DNA from: Caldicellulosiruptor saccharolyticus DSM 8903
GTDB taxonomy: Bacteria > Bacillota > Thermoanaerobacteria > Caldicellulosiruptorales > Caldicellulosiruptoraceae
Reading direction: 5' to 3'
Assembly (NCBI RefSeq): GCF_000016545.1
Contig: NC_009437.1
Coordinates: 1,157,501-1,221,500, forward strand
DNA: 64,000 bases
The notes beneath the pieces are model-generated. The model did not search any database. It had not been told where the DNA came from and saw only the letters and a list, made by a program, of their open reading frames with translations. The translations under genes were made by a program, and so were the position numbers. Shown piece after piece: positions 54,280-64,000 of this stretch. The first letter of the stretch is position 1. The number at the start of each line of letters is the position of its first letter.

Positions 54280-57200
54280 ATGAGACTAAAAACAAAAATA
54301 AGAAAGAAATGGTTGAGTGTACTATGTACAGTTGTTTTTTTATTGAACATTTTGTTTATAGCAAATGTAACGATTTTACCCAAAGTTGGTGCGGCTACAT
54401 CTAATGATGGAGTAGTGAAGATAGATACGAGTACGTTAATAGGAACCAATCACGCACATTGCTGGTACAGAGATAGACTTGATACGGCATTGCGTGGAAT
54501 TAGGTCATGGGGTATGAACTCTGTGAGGGTAGTGCTGAGTAATGGTTACCGATGGACGAAGATACCAGCAAGTGAAGTGGCAAATATTATATCATTGTCA
54601 AGAAGTCTTGGTTTCAAAGCTATTATATTAGAAGTGCACGACACAACAGGATATGGAGAAGATGGGGCAGCATGTTCATTGGCACAAGCAGTGGAATATT
54701 GGAAGGAGATAAAGAGCGTATTAGACGGTAACGAAGATTTTGTAATTATAAACATTGGTAATGAGCCGTATGGGAACAATAACTATCAAAACTGGGTTAA
54801 TGACACGAAGAACGCTATAAAAGCACTTAGAGATGCAGGATTCAAGCACACGATAATGGTGGATGCGCCGAACTGGGGTCAGGATTGGTCTAATACTATG
54901 AGAGATAATGCCCAGAGCATAATGGAAGCAGATCCGCTGCGCAATTTGGTATTTTCGATTCATATGTATGGCGTATACAATACAGCAAGCAAGGTCGAAG
55001 AGTACATCAAATCATTTGTTGATAAGGGGTTACCATTGGTTATTGGAGAATTTGGACATCAGCACACAGATGGTGACCCTGATGAAGAAGCTATTGTCAG
55101 GTATGCAAAACAGTACAAGATAGGATTATTTAGTTGGTCGTGGTGTGGAAATTCGAGCTATGTTGGGTATTTGGACATGGTAAACAACTGGGACCCCAAT
55201 AATCCAACTCCATGGGGACAATGGTATAAAACTAATGCAATTGGTACATCTTCTACACCAACACCTACGTCGACAGTAACGCCAACGCCCACCCCCACGC
55301 CAACACCAACACCGACAGTAACAGCGACACCAACACCAACACCTACACCTGTTAGCACACCTGCGACAAGTGGGCAGATAAAGGTACTGTATGCTAACAA
55401 GGAGACAAACAGCACTACAAACACGATAAGGCCGTGGTTGAAGGTAGTGAATAGTGGTAGCAGTAGCATAGATTTGAGCAGGGTAACGATAAGGTACTGG
55501 TACACGGTAGATGGTGAGAGGGCACAGAGTGCGATATCAGACTGGGCACAGATAGGAGCAAGCAATGTAACATTCAAGTTTGTGAAGCTGAGCAGTAGTG
55601 TAAGTGGAGCGGACTATTACTTGGAGATAGGATTTAAGAGTGGAGCAGGGCAGTTACAGCCTGGGAAGGATACAGGAGAGATACAGATGAGGTTTAACAA
55701 GGATGACTGGAGCAATTACAATCAGGGGAATGACTGGTCATGGATACAGAGCATGACGAGTTATGGAGAGAATGAGAAGGTAACAGCGTATATAGATGGT
55801 GTGCTGGTATGGGGACAGGAGCCGAGTGGAGCGACACCTGCGCCAGCCCCGACAGCGACGCCGACACCTACACCAACAGTAACACCGACGCCGACAGTGA
55901 CACCTACGCCGACAGTAACAGCAACCCCGACTCCAACACCGACCCCGACGCCAACACCTGTTAGCACACCTGCGACAGGTGGGCAGATAAAGGTACTGTA
56001 TGCTAACAAGGAGACAAACAGCACGACAAACACGATAAGGCCATGGTTGAAGGTAGTGAACAGTGGTAGCAGTAGCATAGATTTGAGCAGGGTAACGATA
56101 AGGTACTGGTACACGGTAGATGGTGAGAGGGCACAGAGTGCGATATCAGACTGGGCACAGATAGGAGCAAGCAATGTAACATTCAAGTTTGTGAAGCTGA
56201 GCAGTAGTGTAAGTGGAGCGGACTATTACTTGGAGATAGGATTTAAGAGTGGAGCAGGGCAGTTGCAGCCTGGGAAGGACACAGGAGAGATACAGATAAG
56301 ATTTAATAAGAGTGACTGGAGCAATTACAATCAGGGGAATGACTGGTCATGGATACAGAGCATGACGAGTTATGGAGAGAATGAGAAGGTAACGGCGTAT
56401 ATAGATGGTGTGCTGGTATGGGGACAGGAGCCGAGTGGAACAACACCTGCGCCGACGTCAACACCGACAGTAACGGTAACACCAACACCGACACCCACAC
56501 CAACACCTACACCTACACCAACAGTAACACCGACACCGACAGTGACACCTACGCCGACAGTAACAGCAACGCCAACCCCGACACCGACACCTATACCAAC
56601 AGTAACACCATTACCGACAATATCGCCATCTCCATCTGTTGTTGAAATTACAATAAATACAAATGCAGGAAGAACGCAAATTAGCCCGTATATATATGGT
56701 GCAAACCAAGATATTGAAGGGGTTGTGCACTCAGCAAGAAGATTAGGTGGAAATAGACTAACAGGATATAATTGGGAAAACAATTTCTCAAATGCAGGGA
56801 ACGATTGGTATCATTCAAGTGATGACTATTTGTGCTGGAGTATGGGGATTTCTGGTGAAGATGCAAAGGTTCCAGCGGCAGTGGTATCTAAATTTCATGA
56901 GTATTCCCTTAAAAATAATGCTTATTCTGCTGTAACTTTGCAAATGGCAGGATATGTGTCAAAAGATAATTATGGCACAGTTAGTGAAAATGAAACAGCA
57001 CCATCTAATAGGTGGGCAGAGGTGAAATTTAAGAAAGATGCTCCTCTATCTTTGAATCCAGACTTGAATGATAACTTTGTTTATATGGATGAGTTCATAA
57101 ATTATTTGATAAACAAATACGGAATGGCTTCTTCACCTACCGGGATAAAAGGATATATACTTGATAATGAGCCTGATTTGTGGGCATCAACACATCCACG

Positions 57201-58191
57201 TATACATCCTAATAAAGTCACATGCAAAGAGTTGATTGAAAAATCTGTTGAACTGGCAAAAGTTATAAAAACCCTTGATCCTTCAGCTGAAGTTTTTGGA
57301 TATGCATCATACGGGTTTATGGGTTATTATAGTCTTCAAGATGCACCTGATTGGAATCAAGTTAAAGGTGAACACAGATGGTTTATTAGCTGGTATCTTG
57401 AACAGATGAAAAAGGCATCAGACAGTTTTGGTAAAAGACTATTAGATGTGCTTGATCTACACTGGTATCCCGAGGCAAGGGGTGGAAATATTCGCGTATG
57501 CTTTGATGGTGAAAATGACACATCAAAAGAAGTTGTTATAGCTAGGATGCAGGCTCCGAGAACACTATGGGATCCGACCTATAAAACATCAGTGAAAGGA
57601 CAAATTACAGCTGGTGAGAACAGCTGGATAAACCAGTGGTTTTCAGATTATTTGCCTATAATTCCAAACGTAAAAGCGGACATAGAGAAATATTATCCTG
57701 GTACAAAACTTGCTATTAGCGAATTCGACTATGGCGGTCGAAATCATATTTCAGGTGGTATTGCATTAGCTGATGTTCTTGGTATATTTGGTAAATATGG
57801 AGTGAACTTTGCGGCAAGATGGGGCGATTCTGGTAGTTATGCAGCAGCTGCATATAACATTTATCTTAATTATGATGGAAAAGGCTCAAAATATGGCAAT
57901 ACAAATGTAAGTGCAAATACGAGTGATGTTGAAAATATGCCAGTTTATGCCTCAATAAATGGACAGGATGATTCTGAACTTCATATTATACTAATAAACA
58001 GAAACTATGATCAAAAATTACAAGTCAAAATAAACATAACAAGCACGACGAAATATACAAAAGCGGAAATATATGGATTTGACAGTAACAGCCCAGATAT
58101 AAGAAAAATGGGAAATATAGATAATATTGAGAGCAATGTATTTACACTTGAGGTTCCAAATTTAACGGTGTATCACATAGTATTACGTTAG
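54280..58191 (+). CDS. Bifunctional mannanase/endoglucanase: GH5-CBM3-CBM3-GH44
   Basis: Secreted enzyme of 1303 residues from ATG 54280 behind GAGGGGGTTAG (the frame extends upstream without a site). Signal peptide to about residue 42. GH5 about 45-322 with the GH5_8 mannanase look ([21 protein letters not shown]); acid/base Glu in NIGNEPYG and nucleophile Glu in VIGEFGHQ. Pro-Thr linkers separate CBM3 363-513 and CBM3 566-716. GH44 about 787-1303 follows, with acid/base Glu in ILDNEPDLW and nucleophile in [11 protein letters not shown]44 enzymes cut beta-1,4-glucan and xyloglucan. 155 bp after celA, same strand. The architecture matches the Caldicellulosiruptor GH5-GH44 protein. Confidence 0.95.
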   Translation: MRLKTKIRKKWLSVLCTVVFLLNILFIANVTILPKVGAATSNDGVVKIDTSTLIGTNHAHCWYRDRLDTALRGIRSWGMNSVRVVLSNGYRWTKIPASEVANIISLSRSLGFKAIILEVHDTTGYGEDGAACSLAQAVEYWKEIKSVLDGNEDFVIINIGNEPYGNNNYQNWVNDTKNAIKALRDAGFKHTIMVDAPNWGQDWSNTMRDNAQSIMEADPLRNLVFSIHMYGVYNTASKVEEYIKSFVDKGLPLVIGEFGHQHTDGDPDEEAIVRYAKQYKIGLFSWSWCGNSSYVGYLDMVNNWDPNNPTPWGQWYKTNAIGTSSTPTPTSTVTPTPTPTPTPTPTVTATPTPTPTPVSTPATSGQIKVLYANKETNSTTNTIRPWLKVVNSGSSSIDLSRVTIRYWYTVDGERAQSAISDWAQIGASNVTFKFVKLSSSVSGADYYLEIGFKSGAGQLQPGKDTGEIQMRFNKDDWSNYNQGNDWSWIQSMTSYGENEKVTAYIDGVLVWGQEPSGATPAPAPTATPTPTPTVTPTPTVTPTPTVTATPTPTPTPTPTPVSTPATGGQIKVLYANKETNSTTNTIRPWLKVVNSGSSSIDLSRVTIRYWYTVDGERAQSAISDWAQIGASNVTFKFVKLSSSVSGADYYLEIGFKSGAGQLQPGKDTGEIQIRFNKSDWSNYNQGNDWSWIQSMTSYGENEKVTAYIDGVLVWGQEPSGTTPAPTSTPTVTVTPTPTPTPTPTPTPTVTPTPTVTPTPTVTATPTPTPTPIPTVTPLPTISPSPSVVEITINTNAGRTQISPYIYGANQDIEGVVHSARRLGGNRLTGYNWENNFSNAGNDWYHSSDDYLCWSMGISGEDAKVPAAVVSKFHEYSLKNNAYSAVTLQMAGYVSKDNYGTVSENETAPSNRWAEVKFKKDAPLSLNPDLNDNFVYMDEFINYLINKYGMASSPTGIKGYILDNEPDLWASTHPRIHPNKVTCKELIEKSVELAKVIKTLDPSAEVFGYASYGFMGYYSLQDAPDWNQVKGEHRWFISWYLEQMKKASDSFGKRLLDVLDLHWYPEARGGNIRVCFDGENDTSKEVVIARMQAPRTLWDPTYKTSVKGQITAGENSWINQWFSDYLPIIPNVKADIEKYYPGTKLAISEFDYGGRNHISGGIALADVLGIFGKYGVNFAARWGDSGSYAAAAYNIYLNYDGKGSKYGNTNVSANTSDVENMPVYASINGQDDSELHIILINRNYDQKLQVKINITSTTKYTKAEIYGFDSNSPDIRKMGNIDNIESNVFTLEVPNLTVYHIVLR

Positions 58192-58843
58192 ATTTCAATG
58201 TAAGCATAAAAATTATACAAAATGAGGTTATAAAATTCATAAGGAATTTGGTTTTTATGAGGGCTCTGGTGTAATGCCAAAGTGGCAATTGATAATGTAA
58301 CTTGGACGTAAGAATTGTGTCAAATATGTTGATAGTATTTTTGCAACAGAGGTTGAAATATTTTCAAAATGAGCATTGTTAATTTAAATAGACTGAGAGC
58401 ACAAATGTGAAGCTTAAAATTTGGAAAAAGAGCGATAATTACAAAATAAGGTTTTTAAAATTAGATACTGTCGAAGAAAAAACAGTAACTGAGTTTTTAA
58501 TGATGTTAAATTCTATAAAGTCAAATGTACCACATATGGTATATATGAAATTAACATAAGAAAAAATGCAAAAAAGAATAAATTATAATTTAATTATAGG
58601 TTTAAAAAAGCCGAAAAAAATATTTAAGTTTACGCTGCACGATGTGCTGGGAGCCTTTCGGCAACACCAGAGCCTTTGTTTAAAGTTTTGCTCATATTAA
58701 GAATTTTTTAATCACAAATAAGCTTTCAAAAAATGGTAACATATAGCGTCTAAATTGAACAATTATATAGTGTCGCCAATTTGTTTTTCGACAAAATGTA
58801 AAATAAAAAATTTAAAAATAAGAAGAGGGGGTTAGTGGATAAA
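58192..58843. other. 650-bp intergenic region before celB
   Basis: AT-rich, with one short open frame (58407-58559). A short complementary pair, GCCGAAA near 58611 and TTTCGGC near 58655, surrounds a structured-looking stretch (ACGCTGCACGATGTGCTGGG). I recognise no known RNA class. It ends in the GAGGGGGTTAG leader of celB. A separate promoter for celB is likely here but no clear pair of boxes was found. Confidence 0.5.
58407..58559 (+). pseudogene. Short 50-codon open frame, possible gene remnant
   Basis: Reads VKLKIWKKSDNYKIRF..., a coding-like mixture of charged and hydrophobic residues ending MVYMKLT. GTG start with only a weak GAGAG upstream. It is too short to assign; it may be a leftover of a gene lost between the cellulase genes, or chance. 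Confidence 0.2.
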
Positions 58844-61800
58844 ATGAAGAGAAATCTATTTAGGATTGTATCTCGAGTTGTATTAATAGCGTTTATTGCT
58901 AGTATTTCTCTGGTTGGTGCAATGAGTTATTTTCCAGTTGAAACTCAAGCTGCGCCAGACTGGAGTATTCCAAGTTTATGTGAGAGTTATAAAGACGATT
59001 TTATGATAGGCGTGGCAATACCTGCAAGATGTTTGAGCAATGATACTGACAAACGAATGGTATTGAAACATTTTAACAGTATAACAGCAGAGAATGAAAT
59101 GAAGCCGGAAAGCTTATTAGCTGGTCAGACCAGTACTGGGTTAAGTTATAGATTTAGTACTGCTGATGCTTTTGTTGACTTTGCGAGTACAAACAAGATA
59201 GGTATAAGAGGTCATACATTAGTTTGGCATAATCAGACACCTGATTGGTTCTTTAAAGATAGCAATGGTCAAAGGTTATCCAAAGATGCATTATTAGCAA
59301 GACTAAAGCAATATATTTATGATGTTGTTGGAAGATATAAAGGGAAAGTGTATGCATGGGACGTTGTCAATGAAGCTATCGATGAGAATCAGCCAGATAG
59401 TTATAGACGTTCGACATGGTATGAAATTTGTGGTCCTGAGTACATTGAAAAAGCATTTATATGGGCTCATGAAGCAGACCCTAACGCAAAGCTATTCTAC
59501 AATGACTATAATACCGAGATTTCTAAGAAAAGAGATTTTATATACAACATGGTAAAAAACCTGAAATCTAAAGGTATACCTATTCATGGTATTGGTATGC
59601 AATGTCATATAAATGTTAACTGGCCATCTGTTAGCGAAATAGAAAACAGTATTAAGTTATTTAGTTCGATACCAGGTATTGAGATTCACATTACAGAACT
59701 TGATATGAGCCTATACAACTACGGCTCCAGCGAAAATTATTCCACACCACCACAGGATTTGCTTCAAAAGCAGTCTCAGAAATACAAAGAGATTTTTACA
59801 ATGCTGAAAAAATACAAAAATGTAGTAAAAAGTGTTACTTTTTGGGGATTGAAAGATGATTATTCATGGTTAAGATCATTCTACGGTAAGAATGATTGGC
59901 CGTTGTTGTTTTTTGAAGATTACAGTGCAAAGCCAGCCTATTGGGCAGTAATTGAAGCTTCTGGGGTAACAACATCATCTCCGACACCTACACCTACGCC
60001 GACAGTAACAGTAACACCAACTCCAACACCGACACCGACACCGACAGTAACAGCGACTCCAACACCTACACCTACACCTGTTAGCACACCTGCGACAGGT
60101 GGGCAGATAAAGGTACTGTATGCTAACAAGGAGACAAACAGCACGACAAACACGATAAGGCCATGGTTGAAGGTAGTGAATAGTGGCAGCAGTAGCATAG
60201 ATTTGAGCAGGGTAACGATAAGGTACTGGTACACGGTAGATGGTGAAAGGGCACAGAGTGCGGTATCAGACTGGGCACAGATAGGAGCAAGCAATGTAAC
60301 ATTCAAGTTTGTGAAGCTGAGCAGTAGTGTAAGTGGAGCGGATTATTACTTGGAGATAGGATTTAAGAGTGGAGCAGGGCAGTTACAGCCTGGGAAGGAC
60401 ACAGGAGAGATACAGATAAGGTTTAACAAGAGTGACTGGAGCAATTACAATCAGGGGAATGACTGGTCATGGTTACAGAGCATGACGAGTTATGGAGAGA
60501 ATGAGAAGGTAACAGCGTATATAGATGGAGTGCTGGTATGGGGACAGGAGCCGAGTGGAGCGACGCCTGCGCCGACGATGACGGTTGCACCGACAGCGAC
60601 CCCGACACCAACTCTGAGTCCGACGGTAACGCCGACGCCGGCACCGACGCAGACAGCAATACCAACGCCAACATTAACTCCAAATCCAACGCCAACATCG
60701 AGTATTCCTGATGATACAAATGATGATTGGCTTTATGTAAGTGGTAATAAAATAGTTGATAAAGACGGTAGACCAGTATGGTTAACAGGTATTAACTGGT
60801 TTGGATATAATACTGGTACAAATGTATTTGATGGTGTATGGAGTTGTAATCTGAAAGATACTCTTGCTGAAATAGCTAATAGAGGCTTTAACTTGCTAAG
60901 AGTTCCAATATCTGCAGAGCTTATATTGAACTGGTCGCAAGGTATTTATCCAAAACCAAATATAAACTACTACGTAAATCCAGAGCTTGAAGGCAAAAAC
61001 AGCTTGGAAGTATTTGACATAGTAGTGCAAACATGTAAAGAAGTTGGTTTGAAAATTATGTTGGATATTCACAGTATAAAAACAGACGCGATGGGACATA
61101 TCTATCCGGTATGGTATGATGAAAAATTTACTCCAGAGGATTTTTATAAAGCGTGCGAATGGATTACAAATAGATATAAAAATGATGACACTATTATAGC
61201 TTTTGACCTAAAGAATGAGCCACATGGAAAACCGTGGCAAGATACAACATTTGCAAAATGGGATAATTCAACAGATATTAATAATTGGAAATATGCAGCT
61301 GAAACATGTGCAAAACGTATACTGAATATAAATCCAAACCTTCTAATTGTAATTGAAGGAATTGAAGCCTATCCAAAGGACGACGTCACATGGACATCAA
61401 AATCCTCCAGCGACTACTATTCAACATGGTGGGGCGGTAACTTGCGAGGTGTTAGAAAGTATCCTATTAATCTGGGTAAATATCAAAATAAAGTTGTATA
61501 TTCGCCACATGATTACGGGCCATCTGTTTACCAGCAGCCGTGGTTTTATCCAGGGTTCACAAAAGAGTCTTTACTACAAGATTGTTGGCGTCCGAATTGG
61601 GCGTACATTATGGAAGAAAACATTGCGCCACTTCTGATAGGTGAGTGGGGTGGTCATCTGGATGGAGCCGATAACGAAAAGTGGATGAAGTATTTACGAG
61701 ATTATATCATAGAAAATCATATTCATCACACATTTTGGTGCTTTAATGCTAACTCGGGTGACACTGGAGGATTGGTTGGATATGATTTTACGACATGGGA

Positions 61801-61963
61801 TGAGAAAAAATACTCATTTTTGAAACCGGCTCTATGGCAAGACAGTCAAGGTAGGTTTGTTGGATTAGATCACAAAAGACCCTTAGGTACAAATGGGAAA
61901 AACATTAATATTACAACATATTACAACAATAATGAGCCTGAGCCAGTTCCAGCTTCAAAATGA
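58844..61963 (+). CDS. celB: Bifunctional xylanase/endoglucanase CelB: GH10-CBM3-GH5
   Basis: Secreted, 1039 residues from ATG 58844, which keeps the 19-base distance from GAGGGGGTTAG seen in its neighbours (an in-frame GTG lies 9 bases earlier). Signal peptide to about residue 36. GH10 about 39-375: [10 protein letters not shown], acid/base Glu in [11 protein letters not shown], nucleophile in [12 protein letters not shown]3 418-568 between Pro-Thr linkers. GH5 about 622-1005: [21 protein letters not shown], acid/base in [12 protein letters not shown], nucleophile in [14 protein letters not shown]10 attacks xylan and GH5 cellulose. The first linker after CBM3 ([15 protein letters not shown]) differs in composition from the others. 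Confidence 0.96.
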
Positions 61964-62207
61964 TAAAATACATTAAATAGGAATTTATGGATATATGAGA
62001 AAAATTTAAGGTCAGTAGGGGAATGTATAGTTAAAGTCATTAAGCAAGCGAATTAAAGGAAAAAGGGGGGTGATAAAAAACGGCTAAAAACATAAGTAAT
62101 TATTAAACATTTATTGTAGGAACTAAGTATAAGTTTCAAAATCATACCGTCCAATACGATTAATTGAAGTTAACTATCAAATCAAAAAGAGGGGGTTAGG
62201 GTTAAAA

Positions 62208-64000
62208 ATGCTTAAACTAAAAAAAGCAATAAAAAGGATAACACTGTGTGTTGCTGTGGTATTTCTATTGCAGATTTTATTTCTATTTTCAGGATACAAT
62301 AACAGTGATGTGAAAGCAGCAACAACCTTTAACTATGGTGAAGCTCTTCAAAAAGCAATTATGTTTTATGAATTCCAGATGTCAGGTAAACTGCCATCAT
62401 GGATCCGCAACAACTGGCGAGGAGATTCTGGTCTAAATGATGGTAAAGATGTAGGCTTGGATCTTACAGGTGGCTGGCATGATGCAGGCGATCATGTAAA
62501 GTTTAATCTACCAATGTCATACAGTGCTTCAATGCTTTCGTGGGCAGTTTATGAGTATAAAGCAGCATTTGAGAAAAGTGGCCAGCTTGAACATATACTT
62601 AACCAGATAGAATGGGTAAACGACTACTTTGTAAAATGCCATCCATCAAAGTATGTATACTACTATCAAGTTGGTGATCCAATTGAAGATCATAACTTCT
62701 GGGGACCAGCAGAAGTTATGCAAATGAAACGGCCAGCATACAAGTGTGATTTAAATAATCCAGCAAGTTCAGTTGTTGCAGAAACAGCTGCATCCTTGGC
62801 TGCAGCTTCAATCGTTATACGTGAAAGAAACAGTCAAAAGGCAGACACATATTTGCAGCATGCGATAGAACTCTTTGATTTTGCTGATAGAACTCGTAGC
62901 GATGCAGGGTATACTGCAGCAACCGGCTTTTACACATCAGGTGGCTTTATTGATGATCTTGGCTGGGCGGCAGTGTGGTTATATCTTGCGACAAATGACA
63001 AATCATATTTGGATAAAGCTGAGACGCTTATGGCAGAATATGCCGGTGGCACAAATACATGGACACAGTGCTGGGATGATGTAAGATACGGAGCAATCTT
63101 ACTTTTAGCAAAGATTACTAATAAAGACATATATAAAGGTGCTGTTGAAAGAAATCTTGATCATTGGACATATAACATAACATATACACCTAAGGGTCTT
63201 GCATGGCTAACAGGGTGGGGCTCACTTAGGTATGCTACAACTGCAGCTTTCTTAGCGTTTGTTTATGCAGATTGGTCGGGATGTCCAGAAAATAAGCGAA
63301 CAGCTTATCTAAAATTTGGTGAGAGTCAGATTAACTATGCATTAGGTTCAACAGGAAGAAGCTTTTTGGTAGGATTTGGACAAAATTATCCACAACATCC
63401 ACATCATAGAAATGCACATAGTTCATGGGCGAACAGTATGCGAATACCCGAATATCATCGACACATACTTTATGGTGCATTAGTAGGTGGACCAGGCTCT
63501 GATGATAGTTACAATGATGATATTACTGACTATGTACAAAACGAGGTGGCTTGTGACTACAATGCTGGTATTGTTGGTGCTCTAGCAAAAATGTACCTTA
63601 TGTATGGAGGAGACCCAATACCTAATTTCAAAGCTATCGAAAAGCCAACTAATGATGAAATTTTTGTTGAATCCAAGTTTGGTAATTCACAGGGTGCAAA
63701 CTATACTGAAATAATTTCATACATTTATAACAGAACGGGATGGCCACCACGGGTCACAGATAATTTAAACTTTAAGTATTTTATTGACCTAAGTGAGTTA
63801 ATCAAGGCTGGGTATGGTCCTGATATTGTTAAAGTAGAGACATATTATTCGGAAGGTGGAAAAATATCTGGACCATACGTATGGAATGCGTCAAAGAACA
63901 TTTACTATATATTGGTTGATTTTACAGGAACAAAAATATACCCAGGTGGGGAAGTAGAACACAAAAAACAAGCTCAATTTAAGATCTCTGTACCACAAGG
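62208..64000 (+). CDS. GH9-CBM3 cellulase, 5' part (cut by window end)
   Basis: Open to the end of the window, 597 codons seen. The ATG follows GAGGGGGTTAG. Signal peptide about 1-36 (ending NNSDVKA), then GH9 ([43 protein letters not shown]). A fused CBM3c starts near residue 485 ([17 protein letters not shown]). It is a clear paralogue of the celA GH9-CBM3c part but diverged throughout, unlike the CBM3 copies. Further modules, probably more CBM3 and a second catalytic domain, lie beyond the window. Confidence 0.95.

Overview
The window is low-GC, densely coded DNA from an anaerobic, Gram-positive, cellulose-degrading thermophile. The gene content and order (type IV pilus operon, two tapirin-like adhesins, then multimodular GH9-CBM3-CBM3-CBM3-GH48, GH5-CBM3-CBM3-GH44, GH10-CBM3-GH5 and GH9-CBM3 enzymes) are those of Caldicellulosiruptor. 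The 1039-residue GH10-CBM3-GH5 protein has the length I remember for CelB of C. saccharolyticus. The genus is near certain; the species is inference from memory of the family.

Layout. 1-6.8 kb: 5' part of a lactate dehydrogenase gene (minus strand), then an oligopeptide-type ABC transporter operon (oppBCDF-A) behind a promoter with repeated TTCAA..TTGAA boxes. 6.8-11.5 kb: a lipoprotein, an M20 amidohydrolase and a MocR/PdxR-like regulator divergent from pdxS-pdxT. 11.5-16.8 kb: acpS, nnr, a GerS-like lipoprotein, alr, then mazF with an atypical upstream partner. 16.8-22.2 kb: ccdA, a TlpA/ResA thioredoxin, a GcvH-like protein, and an Fe/cobalamin-type ABC importer ending in a LUD-domain gene. 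22.2-28.3 kb: a c-di-AMP (ydaO) riboswitch in front of an SH3-NlpC/P60 wall hydrolase, a mutarotase-fold protein, yqeG-aroE, and gtrA with a polyprenyl glycosyltransferase.

28.35-46.8 kb is one large surface-attachment block: a small membrane protein, a 1066-residue response-regulator fusion, pilB, pilT, pilC, several prepilins, pilD, a ComFB-family protein, pilM, pilN and pilO, followed without a gap by tapirin 1. Tapirin 2 lies behind its own c-di-GMP-I riboswitch and terminator. An IS481-like element (about 46.8-48.06 kb) separates this block from the glucan-degradation locus (48.1 kb to the window end), which starts with a second, almost identical c-di-GMP-I riboswitch plus terminator and continues with celA, the GH5-GH44 gene, celB and a GH9 gene cut by the window end.

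The most interesting picture is a c-di-GMP-linked attachment and cellulose-attack system. Two riboswitches of the same class (87 of 88 core bases identical, P1 stems different but each paired) sit before a cellulose adhesin and before the first cellulase. Between the second riboswitch and celA lies an inverted copy of the celA translation start (17-bp and 11-bp arms), which could mask the celA ribosome binding site in long transcripts. The cellulase genes share the same GAGGGGGTTAG leader, five 486-bp CBM3 copies are nearly identical, and the two tapirins share a sharply bounded 569-bp identical block. Together these suggest a locus under continuing recombination and shared post-transcriptional control. 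No CRISPR array, rRNA or tRNA was seen.
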